A DNA stretch of 64,000 nt, taken from Methanomicrobium sp. W14. GTDB taxonomy: Archaea; Halobacteriota; Methanomicrobia; Methanomicrobiales; Methanomicrobiaceae. The DNA is taken from NCBI RefSeq assembly GCF_017875315.1, contig NZ_JAGGMM010000001.1:248001-312000 (forward strand). Reading direction: 5' to 3'. Each line of letters starts with the position of its first letter. The first letter of the stretch is position 1. Of the stretch, positions 26,301 through 33,640 are shown in pieces. Under the pieces are notes generated by a model. The model had not been told where the DNA came from, did not search any database, and saw nothing but the letters and a program-made list of their open reading frames with translations. A program made the position numbers and the translations under genes.

Positions 26301-27026
26301 TTAGTCAGAGTTTTGTAAAATCGTCTTTTTAGCGTAATAATGGTTTGAATTTTTTTCTTTGTTTATACTTACAAGATTGCCTGAACTAAGTTTTTCAATG
26401 TGCCATAATATTGTAGAGTATGATAATTTTGTATATTCTATAAGGTCTTTCTGAGTACATCCCGGATGTCTGTTAATGTACCTGTAGATATTTTCGGTTG
26501 TAGAACAATTCAGAACTAACCTGAAAATCTGGTCGTCCCTGTTGTATCTGCTGCCATTACCAAAATAGTGGCGTGTTTTAAAAATTTTTCTTGAAGATAT
26601 TTTGCCTTCCCGCATTAGAATTCTAAGATGATACTTAAGTGAACTTCTGTTTATTCCTGTTGCATTTTCGATTTCATTATGACTTATTCCGGGGTTGTCC
26701 ATTATTGTCTGAAAAATATCCTGTCTTCTTTTATTTTCAAGAACATTTTTTGGATTTATAGTCCTGATTCCAAATGAGAAACAGGAAAGTATTACAATAA
26801 TTCCCGTTATCGGTATCAGAAAAGGCAGATATAATCCAATCATTGCAAAAAAATAGTGCACAGGAGAGACTTCCCACCAGTCAAGGACATAAACATTGTC
26901 TTCTCTTATCAGATCAGACGTTCCTTCACCGGGTATTACAATAACATTCGACTCTACAGAAACCTGATGTACGTATGCTAAAATAAATATCATACTTATA
27001 GCAATTAGTGTCCCCCTGCGATTCAT
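26301..27026 (-). CDS. Membrane-anchored double winged-helix regulator
   Basis: A 241-residue protein with an N-terminal membrane segment (about 5-22), a short external loop and a second membrane segment (about 62-86), then two cytoplasmic winged helices: RRQDIFQTIMDNPGISHNEI with SLKYHLRILMREGKI, and NIYRYINRHPGCTQKDLIEY with STILWHIEKLSSGNLV. This looks like a one-component sensor-regulator that reads a signal outside the membrane. The gene 43 bases upstream encodes a small secreted protein, and the same pair is repeated at 40.0-41.2 kb, which suggests that the secreted partner is part of the sensing. Confidence 0.75.
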   Translation of the reverse strand: MNRRGTLIAISMIFILAYVHQVSVESNVIVIPGEGTSDLIREDNVYVLDWWEVSPVHYFFAMIGLYLPFLIPITGIIVILSCFSFGIRTINPKNVLENKRRQDIFQTIMDNPGISHNEIENATGINRSSLKYHLRILMREGKISSRKIFKTRHYFGNGSRYNRDDQIFRLVLNCSTTENIYRYINRHPGCTQKDLIEYTKLSYSTILWHIEKLSSGNLVSINKEKNSNHYYAKKTILQNSD

Positions 27027-27069
27027 AACAGATATCTGTATCTATTAAAATAAGTTATATATTTCTCTG

Positions 27070-27530
27070 TTAAATAATTGAGTAACTGACAGATGACCCT
27101 GAAACCTCTCTTCCGTAAACATTAAGTTTCCAGTCTCCGATAGGCAGGTAACCTGATGCTGATTTTATATCGACATCAATCGTGCCGTCTTTTTCGGAAC
27201 TGTCATAAAGATCAGTATAGTGCCCGATAAATGTATTATCCGGCTGGTAAATGTATAGTTCAAGTTCCCCGTACTGCTCATCCCAGGTTAACGTGACATC
27301 GACCTTCGAGGTAAACGGCCAGATATAGCGGGAATGATAAACCATCTCTCCCTCTGAAATGCTGTTTTGAGCCTTTGTCCCCAAAAGTTCAGAACAGGAT
27401 TTGTCAATTGAAGGTAAAACAATTATTTCATTTTTTCAATTTTATCCATGACATTTCCTGCCATGACTGGTGCAGTAAATAATGCCGCAAGTATTGTTGC
27501 AATTAATAAAGCTGATATTTTTTCTGACAT
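27070..27530 (-). pseudogene. Small secreted beta-sandwich protein, frameshifted in a poly-A run
   Basis: From the ATG at 27530 a signal peptide MSEKISALLIATILAALFTA with VMAG cleavage context is followed by KIEKMK and a stop. Adding one base in the A6 run (27431-27436) restores the frame: EIIVLPSIDKSCSELLGTKAQ, then VYHSRYIWPFTSKVDVTLTW and LELYIYQPDNTFIGHYTDLY up to 27070. The mature part matches the intact paralogue at 40773-41240 (tryptophan before Asp/Gly, LxIYxPD, GxYxD, then a final GxWxxxVYGxxV). Whether the lesion is real, a phase-variable slip or a sequencing error cannot be told from one sequence. Confidence 0.7.
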
Positions 27531-27779
27531 TATATTGTATTTATAAAATTATGATAAATAACTGTTCAGGCCAGACAGTCGTTAAAAACTTTTTTTATCA
27601 CGATTATCCGGCCAGAGCAAGTATTTACTGTGAAGTAAAATTAGCACTTTGGTAAATATCTCACTTGAAGATTTCGTGAACGTTAAGAAAAACGAATTTT
27701 TTGAGAAAGATTATCATAAAATTCTATTTATGAAAAGAAATGAGAAAAATTTGCCAAAAAATATTATGGGTGCTAAGAA

Positions 27780-28413
27780 ATGAAAATAAAAATCAGAGCA
27801 TTGCAAATATTTCTTCTGTCCGCATTTTTGCTGGTTAGTTTAGCAATGATGCCGGTAAGTGCAGAAAAAATGAGCATTTCCAGCTTTTTTAGTGAAAAAG
27901 GCGGAACTGAAGTAAGTGCCGGAGAATACCTGGAAATTGTCGATCCGGGTAACTTTTACAACCTCACGGAAAAACAAAAAAATCAGTTTTATTCAATGAA
28001 AGTCGTTGTTCCTGATCTGTCCAAAAGCACTAAGGGCAACTCCAGTGTCACTGAGATAACAGAGTCTTCCCAAAGCCGGGCGGTATATCTTGTCCATAAC
28101 CATAACAGTGTGAGCCCTGCACTTTTGGGAATCGACTGGAAAGCCAGTTCAGAGACGACGGCAATATTTCCTGAGGTAAATGTTGCCGCCCAGCTGTTTT
28201 CAAGAGCTGTTTTCAAGTAGTGACAAAGATTCATGGGAAGAAGAGGAAAGCGAATCTGAAAGCGGGAGTGCGACAAGCTATGTAGAAATTTCAAAATATA
28301 AATTTTTACCTTCTACAGCGTACTATAAAGTCGTATCCACGCATTGAGGATATACACCCGGAGGAAATCCTTACATGGGCACACTCACTTCTAACATTCT
28401 GTATTACTCCTGA
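27780..28413 (+). pseudogene. Secreted protein broken by a 13-bp tandem duplication
   Basis: A signal peptide (MKIKIRALQIFLLSAFLLVS, ending PVSAEK) leads a secreted protein that stops at 28220 after 146 residues. The break coincides with AGCTGTTTTCAAG present twice in tandem (28192-28204 and 28205-28217). Removing one copy restores the frame: QLFSSSDKDSWEEEESESES, then TSYVEISKYKFLPSTAYYKV to a TGA at about 28345 and on through GYTPGGNPYMGTLTSNILYYS. The second stop suggests continued decay. Function unknown. Confidence 0.72.
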
Positions 28414-28550
28414 ATCACAGGAGATTAAAATTCTCTTTTTTTGTCAGACTCCGTTTTTTTGTACACTTTAAATTGCAGTCCTGTAAAAACCAAAAAAAAC
28501 CCTTCCGGTTTGGATAGATTTTTCAGTTGTCTAAACAAAAAAAGGGTATT

Positions 28551-29021
28551 GTGAAGAAATATTCAATAAAAATATATTTTGTCCTCATTGTCCTTTTTAC
28601 CCTCCTTGTGTTCTGCTGCGGGTGCATAGGAGATCTAGGGGAGAACAGCAAAGAAAAATTAAATGGAACTGTACCAAAGACAATTGAAGACCAGAGCTGT
28701 TATGACCGGGCGGTTGAGTCTGAACCGGATAATGCGACGGCGTGGTGCCTGAGGGGGATGTATTACAACAATAACCTCAACAGGTATGACGAAGCCCTGA
28801 AAAGTGCGGATAAAGCTATTGAGATCAATCCCGGATACGGTCTCGCGTGGCTTTTGAAAGGGTATGTCCTCTTAAACACCGGCAATATCAGCGAAGCGGA
28901 GTCATCTTTTGAAAATGCGACCTCCTATAACCCTGAACTGAAAGAATACGTTCCGGATGCCGAAGATTACAATTTCGGTGGCTCGGATGCATTCTGCCTG
29001 TTTTATTCGGTTTCAGACTGA
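28551..29021 (+). CDS. TPR lipoprotein
   Basis: A 156-residue lipid-anchored protein. The GTG at 28551 with GGG seven bases upstream gives MKKYSIKIYFVLIVLFTLLV and a lipobox around VFCCGC; an alternative TTG start at 28527 adds eight residues. The mature part has two tetratricopeptide repeats: AVESEPDNATAWCLRGMYYNN and ALKSADKAIEINPGYGLAWL, followed by a third partial unit. TPRs mediate protein contacts; the partner is unknown. Confidence 0.75.
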   Translation: MKKYSIKIYFVLIVLFTLLVFCCGCIGDLGENSKEKLNGTVPKTIEDQSCYDRAVESEPDNATAWCLRGMYYNNNLNRYDEALKSADKAIEINPGYGLAWLLKGYVLLNTGNISEAESSFENATSYNPELKEYVPDAEDYNFGGSDAFCLFYSVSD

Positions 29022-29138
29022 AGGACCCTTATTTTTTTCCGGAGATCAATAAAAAAAACCTTTAATCTGAACGGATTTCGAAATGTTTATAACAATTTGA
29101 TGCGTATATTGTAGAGCACCACGGAAACAAAGACGAGT

Positions 29139-29210
29139 GCGCCGATAGTGTAGTGGTTATCACTAGGCGTTGCCAACGCCTAAACTCGAGTTCGAATCTC
29201 GGTCGGCGCA
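29139..29210 (+). tRNA. tRNA-Gly (anticodon GCC)
   Basis: A 72-base tRNA. The acceptor stem GCGCCGA pairs with TCGGCGC, followed by discriminator A. The anticodon arm is AGGCG-TTGCCAA-CGCCT, with GCC as anticodon. GTTCGAATC forms the T loop. No intron and no encoded CCA. Confidence 0.95.
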
Positions 29211-29471
29211 TAAAAAATTTTTTAATATTCTTTTTTAGGTAAAATTCATGTGTCATTTTTGTGCTCCTGTGATACATTTAAGTGCATAGCCGGAAAAAAA
29301 GCCGGGTGTTTTTCTTTTCGGTTAAGATTTCAAATTTTTTTTTCAATGTTATAAAATACCGGAATATGTTCCTGAATTTAAAAACATACCCGCTGAATCT
29401 CCTTAATCGGGGAATGTCTTTGTTAAATCCTGCGGATTTCTAATTGAAACGCAATTTATTTCACTTATGAT
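29211..29471. other. Intergenic region after tRNA-Gly
   Basis: AT-rich, no gene seen. A T-rich tract right after the tRNA and a second T-rich tract after CCGG-A7-G-CCGG (around 29288-29320) may serve as terminators. Confidence 0.3.
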
Positions 29472-30965
29472 ATGTTATATCAGATTACTATGGCGGCTTA
29501 CCAGGACGTCGATCTTAAAAAAATAGCATGGGACGCCATGCAGAAATACGGTTTTGATCCTGAGTTCTCGGACAAAGTCCGTGAAGAGACGGACAGACTT
29601 AACCCTGAGAAAGTCTACAGGAAAAAAAAGAAAGTTACTGATTTGCGTTCCCTTCTGTGGTCTTCAATCGACAACTACGACTCGATGGACCTTGACCAGA
29701 TAGAGTTTGCAAGAAAAAATTCGGACGGCTCAATCGAGGTCCTTGTCGCGATAGCAGACGTCGACCTCTTCGTTTCCCGCGACTCTTTTACGGACAGGCA
29801 CGCAGCGCATAACGGGACGTCGGTCTACACCGGTGTTGAGACTTTCACGATGATACCGAAAAAGCTGTGCGAAGATATAACCTCCCTTCTTCCCGGACAT
29901 GACAGTATGGCTGTCGTCATCTCGTACACAGTCATGAACAACGGCAGTGTGAAAAGAGGGGACGTCTACAGGGCGCTTGTCTCGAATAAGGCCAAGCTTG
30001 TCTATGAAGAGATAGGCGACTGGCTCGAGGGAAAGACCGGCGTCCCGGATTCGGTTTCATCTCATTCCGACCTTGAAGAGCAGATACTTGTCCAAAACGA
30101 AGCTGCTCTCAGGATGAAGCGCCGCAGGACAAAGAAAGGGGCCCTTGTCCTTGAAACGATTGAGGCGACTCCCGTTATGGACGACGGAAACGTAAAGGAC
30201 CTTGTCGTCCAGGAGCAGAACACTGCAAGAAACCTAATCGAGGAGTTTATGGTGGCCGCCAACAAGACTGTCGTTGCTTTTATCGAAAAAGCCGGTGTCC
30301 CGATGATACAGAGGGTTGTAAAAAAACCGAGGGACTGGAAGGGAATCGTTGCAACAGCACAGAAATACGGCGAAAAACTTCCCCGGAAACCCGACTCCGG
30401 TGCACTGACGAAATTTTTAATCAGGCAGCAGAAAAGAGACCCCGAAAGGTTTCCGGACCTTTCAGTGACAGTGATAAAACTTATCGGGCAGGGGGAGTAC
30501 CTGCCGTTAAAGCCCGGAAAAACGCCTGTCGGTCATTTTGCGCTCGCGGTAACCGATTATACGCACTCGACAGCACCCAACAGGAGGTACGTCGACCTTG
30601 TAAACCAGAGGCTTATAAAGTCCATACTGCGGGGGAAAAGGAGCCCGTATAATTATGAAGAGCTTGAAGACCTTGCACTATGGCTTTCGGACAGGGAGAA
30701 GAACTCGAAAAAAGTAGAGAGATATATGCGCAAGTCCGCCGCCGCAATGCTTCTTCGTGACAGAATCGGTGAAGTGTTCGACGGGTTCATAACAGGCTCT
30801 TCGCAGAAGGGCGTCTATGTAAGACTTGTTTCCCCTCCGGCTGAAGGAAGGATTATGGTAAACGAGGAGTCTTTGTATGTCGGTGAAAAGGTTAAGGTAA
30901 AACTTCTGCTTGCAGACCCCTACAAGGCATATATTGATTTTGAATGTGTTGAAAAGGAAGAGTAA
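29472..30965 (+). CDS. RNase II/R-family 3'-5' exoribonuclease
   Basis: A 497-residue RNB-domain protein. The catalytic acidic cluster is seen in DNYDSMDLDQIEFA and VLVAIADVDLFV. The RNB signature near the C-terminus reads DYTHSTAPNRRYVDLVNQRLI. A C-terminal S1-like beta segment (GEVFDGFITGSSQKGVYVRL) follows; N-terminal cold-shock domains of bacterial RNase R are lacking. A later ATG at 29490 is an alternative start. It converges with the AlkD-like gene one base downstream. Confidence 0.92.
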   Translation: MLYQITMAAYQDVDLKKIAWDAMQKYGFDPEFSDKVREETDRLNPEKVYRKKKKVTDLRSLLWSSIDNYDSMDLDQIEFARKNSDGSIEVLVAIADVDLFVSRDSFTDRHAAHNGTSVYTGVETFTMIPKKLCEDITSLLPGHDSMAVVISYTVMNNGSVKRGDVYRALVSNKAKLVYEEIGDWLEGKTGVPDSVSSHSDLEEQILVQNEAALRMKRRRTKKGALVLETIEATPVMDDGNVKDLVVQEQNTARNLIEEFMVAANKTVVAFIEKAGVPMIQRVVKKPRDWKGIVATAQKYGEKLPRKPDSGALTKFLIRQQKRDPERFPDLSVTVIKLIGQGEYLPLKPGKTPVGHFALAVTDYTHSTAPNRRYVDLVNQRLIKSILRGKRSPYNYEELEDLALWLSDREKNSKKVERYMRKSAAAMLLRDRIGEVFDGFITGSSQKGVYVRLVSPPAEGRIMVNEESLYVGEKVKVKLLLADPYKAYIDFECVEKEE

Positions 30966-30966
30966 A

Positions 30967-31704
30967 TTACCAGTCCTTTTTCATAGCTTCTTTTTTCAGG
31001 TCTTTCGGCATAAGTTCGATTGCGTACCTCAGAGAAGTCCTCGGCATATTCTTTTTGTTCTTCATAACGTAATCGAATATTTCGTCCGTGTGCTGTCTGC
31101 TCTCCTCTTTTAATAGCCACCCGTAGCCTTTCTGCACCATGTCGTCAGTATCTTCAAGAAGGATGTCTGCGATTTCAATGGCGTCGTCAAGATAATTTCC
31201 CTTTCTTGCAGGCATAATAATAGACACCGCAGCGGCCCTTCTCATCCACCTGTTTTCAGATTTTGCCAGGACTTTAAGTTCTTCTAGGTATTCAGGGTAC
31301 TGGACGATAAAGTCCCCCATAGTATTTGTGCAGAAACCGTCGCATGACGCCCAGTTGTTTATGTATGTGTCAATCCAGTGCCTGAAAACTTCGAAGTCGT
31401 CCTTTTCGTACCTGCCTGAAAACCTGTGCGACCAGTTTGAGACGACAAACGATTCCTCAAGGTACCCGGATTTATAGAGCTCTTCGCAGAGTGAGAATAT
31501 TCCCGTTTTCGGCAGGCTTTTGACCTCCTTCCAGTATTTTTTTGCTATTTTGATTACTTCTGCTGTTTTGAGGCCATAGCAGAGGATTTCGTCTTTAAAA
31601 AATCTCTGGGATGATTCACGTGCAGAAGGGCTGGCCTTTTCCTTTAGTTCTTCACGTATTCGTTCGACGACACCGTCCATAGATAGAGTTTGACCTGAAT
31701 GCAT
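30967..31704 (-). CDS. DNA alkylation repair protein, AlkD-like
   Basis: A 245-residue helical-repeat protein of the AlkD family, glycosylases that remove N3/N7-alkylated purines by wrapping DNA in HEAT-like repeats. Recognisable parts are CYGLKTAEVIKIAKKYWKEV near the N-terminus, WIDTYINNWASCDGFCTNTMGDF in the catalytic middle and RWMRRAAAVSIIMPARKG. Activity on DNA is family inference. Confidence 0.85.
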   Translation of the reverse strand: MHSGQTLSMDGVVERIREELKEKASPSARESSQRFFKDEILCYGLKTAEVIKIAKKYWKEVKSLPKTGIFSLCEELYKSGYLEESFVVSNWSHRFSGRYEKDDFEVFRHWIDTYINNWASCDGFCTNTMGDFIVQYPEYLEELKVLAKSENRWMRRAAAVSIIMPARKGNYLDDAIEIADILLEDTDDMVQKGYGWLLKEESRQHTDEIFDYVMKNKKNMPRTSLRYAIELMPKDLKKEAMKKDW

Positions 31705-31788
31705 AATATAAATTTTTCACCGGGATGCAGGATCTGTTTTAAGTATTATCCTGAGTTATAGATCTCCAGCGAACTCTGGTCTGCAATT

Positions 31789-32118
31789 ATGGATGAAAAA
31801 CGGTATAATCTGGGAGAATCCCGGAAAAAAATAAAAAAAACAGGCAGTTCCGCTCATCCTTATGAAAAGGGTCACCGTGAGGTGTCTGAACCTGATTTGT
31901 CCACCGTGAAAGATACAAAATCCCTCTATCGCTGCATACCTGTCAATAAATCCGGTAAGCAGGGTTTTGTTACAAAAATGTCCCCCGGAAGCATAAAAAT
32001 ATCATGCGGTACAAAGTGGAGTGAAAACGGATATATCCCTTCATTTAAAAGTACAGATGAAGTCCTTATGAAAGCCGCCAAAAGGACATACAATAGTCAT
32101 GGCGTAAAGGACAGATGA
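31789..32118 (+). CDS. Putative antitoxin partner of the zeta-like kinase
   Basis: A 109-residue basic, polar protein without a domain I recognise. It ends four bases into the next gene (ATGA overlap), which encodes a zeta-toxin-like kinase, so an antitoxin or substrate-binding role is likely by position. About 50 N-terminal residues are probably disordered (ESRKKIKKTGSSAHPYEKG); the second half reads GFVTKMSPGSIKISCGTKWS. Confidence 0.6.
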   Translation: MDEKRYNLGESRKKIKKTGSSAHPYEKGHREVSEPDLSTVKDTKSLYRCIPVNKSGKQGFVTKMSPGSIKISCGTKWSENGYIPSFKSTDEVLMKAAKRTYNSHGVKDR

Positions 32119-32771
32119 AAGATTTTTTTCTTTTTGCCGGGCCAAATGGTTCCGGAAAATCTACAATAATTAAGCCTTTTATTGACAATAACAGTATTGT
32201 ATATTTAAATGCAGATTATTGCGCACGTGCAGATCCCGTGATTTCCAAGATGCCCGACGGTCCGGAAAAGTTAAAAAAAGCACAGGCTGAGACCGAAAGA
32301 CTACTTAAAGAAATGATCTCGGAGGAACTGACTTTTGCATGGGAGACGGTATTTTCCCATAAAAGCCGTCTGGGTATTATGGAATATGCAAAAAAAGAAG
32401 GTTACAAGATTCATCTGACTTATATTACAACTAAAAATCCTGATATTAATGTTGCCCGTGTTCACCAGCGTGTTTTAGAGGGAGGCCATGATGTGCCGGA
32501 GGACAAGATCCGGGGAAGATATAATCGCTCCGTTGCTTTTCTGCCTGAAATGGTTCAGATAGCAGATGAAGTATTAGTATATGATAATTCCTACGAGAAT
32601 GTTGATCCTAAGCTTTTATTCCAGAAATTTATTCAGACTGAAGAAGGTGTTGAACCTGAGATGGTGGTCTGGAAGACTGAAGATACAGAGGTCAACGACT
32701 GGGTCATAAAATATTTGTCCGGGCCGCTTATGAACAAGGGTATTTCTGTTAAATGCTACAAAGAGATTTAA
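32115..32771 (+). CDS. Zeta-toxin-family P-loop kinase
   Basis: A 218-residue protein with Walker A FLFAGPNGSGKSTIIKPFI at the very N-terminus, then IVYLNADYCARADP, AWETVFSHKSRLGIMEYAKKEGY and RVLEGGHDVPEDKIRGRYNRS. This is the zeta/UMP-sugar-kinase-like pattern, including the Asp in NADY and the arginines of the lid. Plasmid zeta toxins phosphorylate UDP-N-acetylglucosamine; related chromosomal proteins have other targets, and archaea lack murein, so the substrate is open. It forms a likely toxin-antitoxin pair with the upstream gene. Confidence 0.82.
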   Translation: MKDFFLFAGPNGSGKSTIIKPFIDNNSIVYLNADYCARADPVISKMPDGPEKLKKAQAETERLLKEMISEELTFAWETVFSHKSRLGIMEYAKKEGYKIHLTYITTKNPDINVARVHQRVLEGGHDVPEDKIRGRYNRSVAFLPEMVQIADEVLVYDNSYENVDPKLLFQKFIQTEEGVEPEMVVWKTEDTEVNDWVIKYLSGPLMNKGISVKCYKEI

Positions 32772-32834
32772 AACCAAACAATCTTCAGGTTTTTTCAAGT
32801 CTTTAAACGAAAAATTTCAGGAGAAAAATTAAAT

Positions 32835-33590
32835 ATGTACACTAAAAGACACTGCATAAGAGGCGGCGTTTCCGGTTATGAGGAGTCTTTTGCAGATGTT
32901 GTGTCGGAGTCGCCCGTCGGCATATTCGTAAACGGGAGGCAGGCCGCGACAGTGATGCTTAGTCCTGCAATGCTGAAAGAGTACGCAGCAGGTTTTCTTT
33001 TAACGGAAGGCATAGTTAAATCGCCGGACGAGATAGAGTCCGTCCTTGTCGAGGATAACAAAATAAGCGTCCTGATGCAAAACCCCAGAAAAATGCTCTT
33101 TTCAAAGAAAACCGTCCTTTCAGGGTGCGGCGGGGGTGCGACGTCACTGGACTATTCAAGAATTCCTGCGGCACCGAAAGGAAAAATATTCCCGCCTGAG
33201 ACAATAAAAAAAGCTGCCAAAGAGGTTTATGCCCGCAAAAGTCCGGTGAAAGCCGACAGCCTGTTCTCAGCGGGAATTTTTTCAGACGGAAAAACGGTAT
33301 GCATCGCACAGGACATCGGGAGGGACAACGCACTGGACAAGGCAGTCGGAGACGTATTTCTGGAAAAAATCAGCCTTCCCGGATGCTTTGCAGTTGTGAC
33401 GGGAAGAATTTCATCCGAAACAGTCAGGAAATGCCTGTATGCACAAATCCCTTTTGCCGTCTCTCTCGGGGGGGTGACCTCTCTTGCATGCGATGCCGCA
33501 CAGGAAAAGGATATGACAGTGATATACTTTGACGGTGGGGAAGTTTTCAGCATCTTCTCCGGAGAAAAAAGGGTTGCAGGCATCCGTTAA
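32835..33590 (+). CDS. fdhD: Formate dehydrogenase accessory sulfurtransferase FdhD
   Basis: A 251-residue FdhD, which passes sulfur from a cysteine desulfurase to the molybdenum or tungsten cofactor of formate dehydrogenase. Features are GYEESFADVVSESPVGIFVN, LLTEGIV, SGCGGGATSLD, LFSAGIFSDGKTVCIAQDIGRDNALDKAVG and VTGRISSETVRKC. The site that is CxxC in bacterial FdhD has a single Cys here (GCGGG). The next gene, 50 bases downstream, carries a desulfurase domain and is a probable sulfur donor. Confidence 0.93.
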   Translation: MYTKRHCIRGGVSGYEESFADVVSESPVGIFVNGRQAATVMLSPAMLKEYAAGFLLTEGIVKSPDEIESVLVEDNKISVLMQNPRKMLFSKKTVLSGCGGGATSLDYSRIPAAPKGKIFPPETIKKAAKEVYARKSPVKADSLFSAGIFSDGKTVCIAQDIGRDNALDKAVGDVFLEKISLPGCFAVVTGRISSETVRKCLYAQIPFAVSLGGVTSLACDAAQEKDMTVIYFDGGEVFSIFSGEKRVAGIR

Positions 33591-33640
33591 GGCCCTGCCA
33601 TCACTAATATTATCCCCCGAAAAACCCCTTTTATTATGTA

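Noticed and set aside
33016-33583. Minus-strand frames over fdhD
   Set aside because: Both are shadows of fdhD, whose sequence is conserved over the full length.
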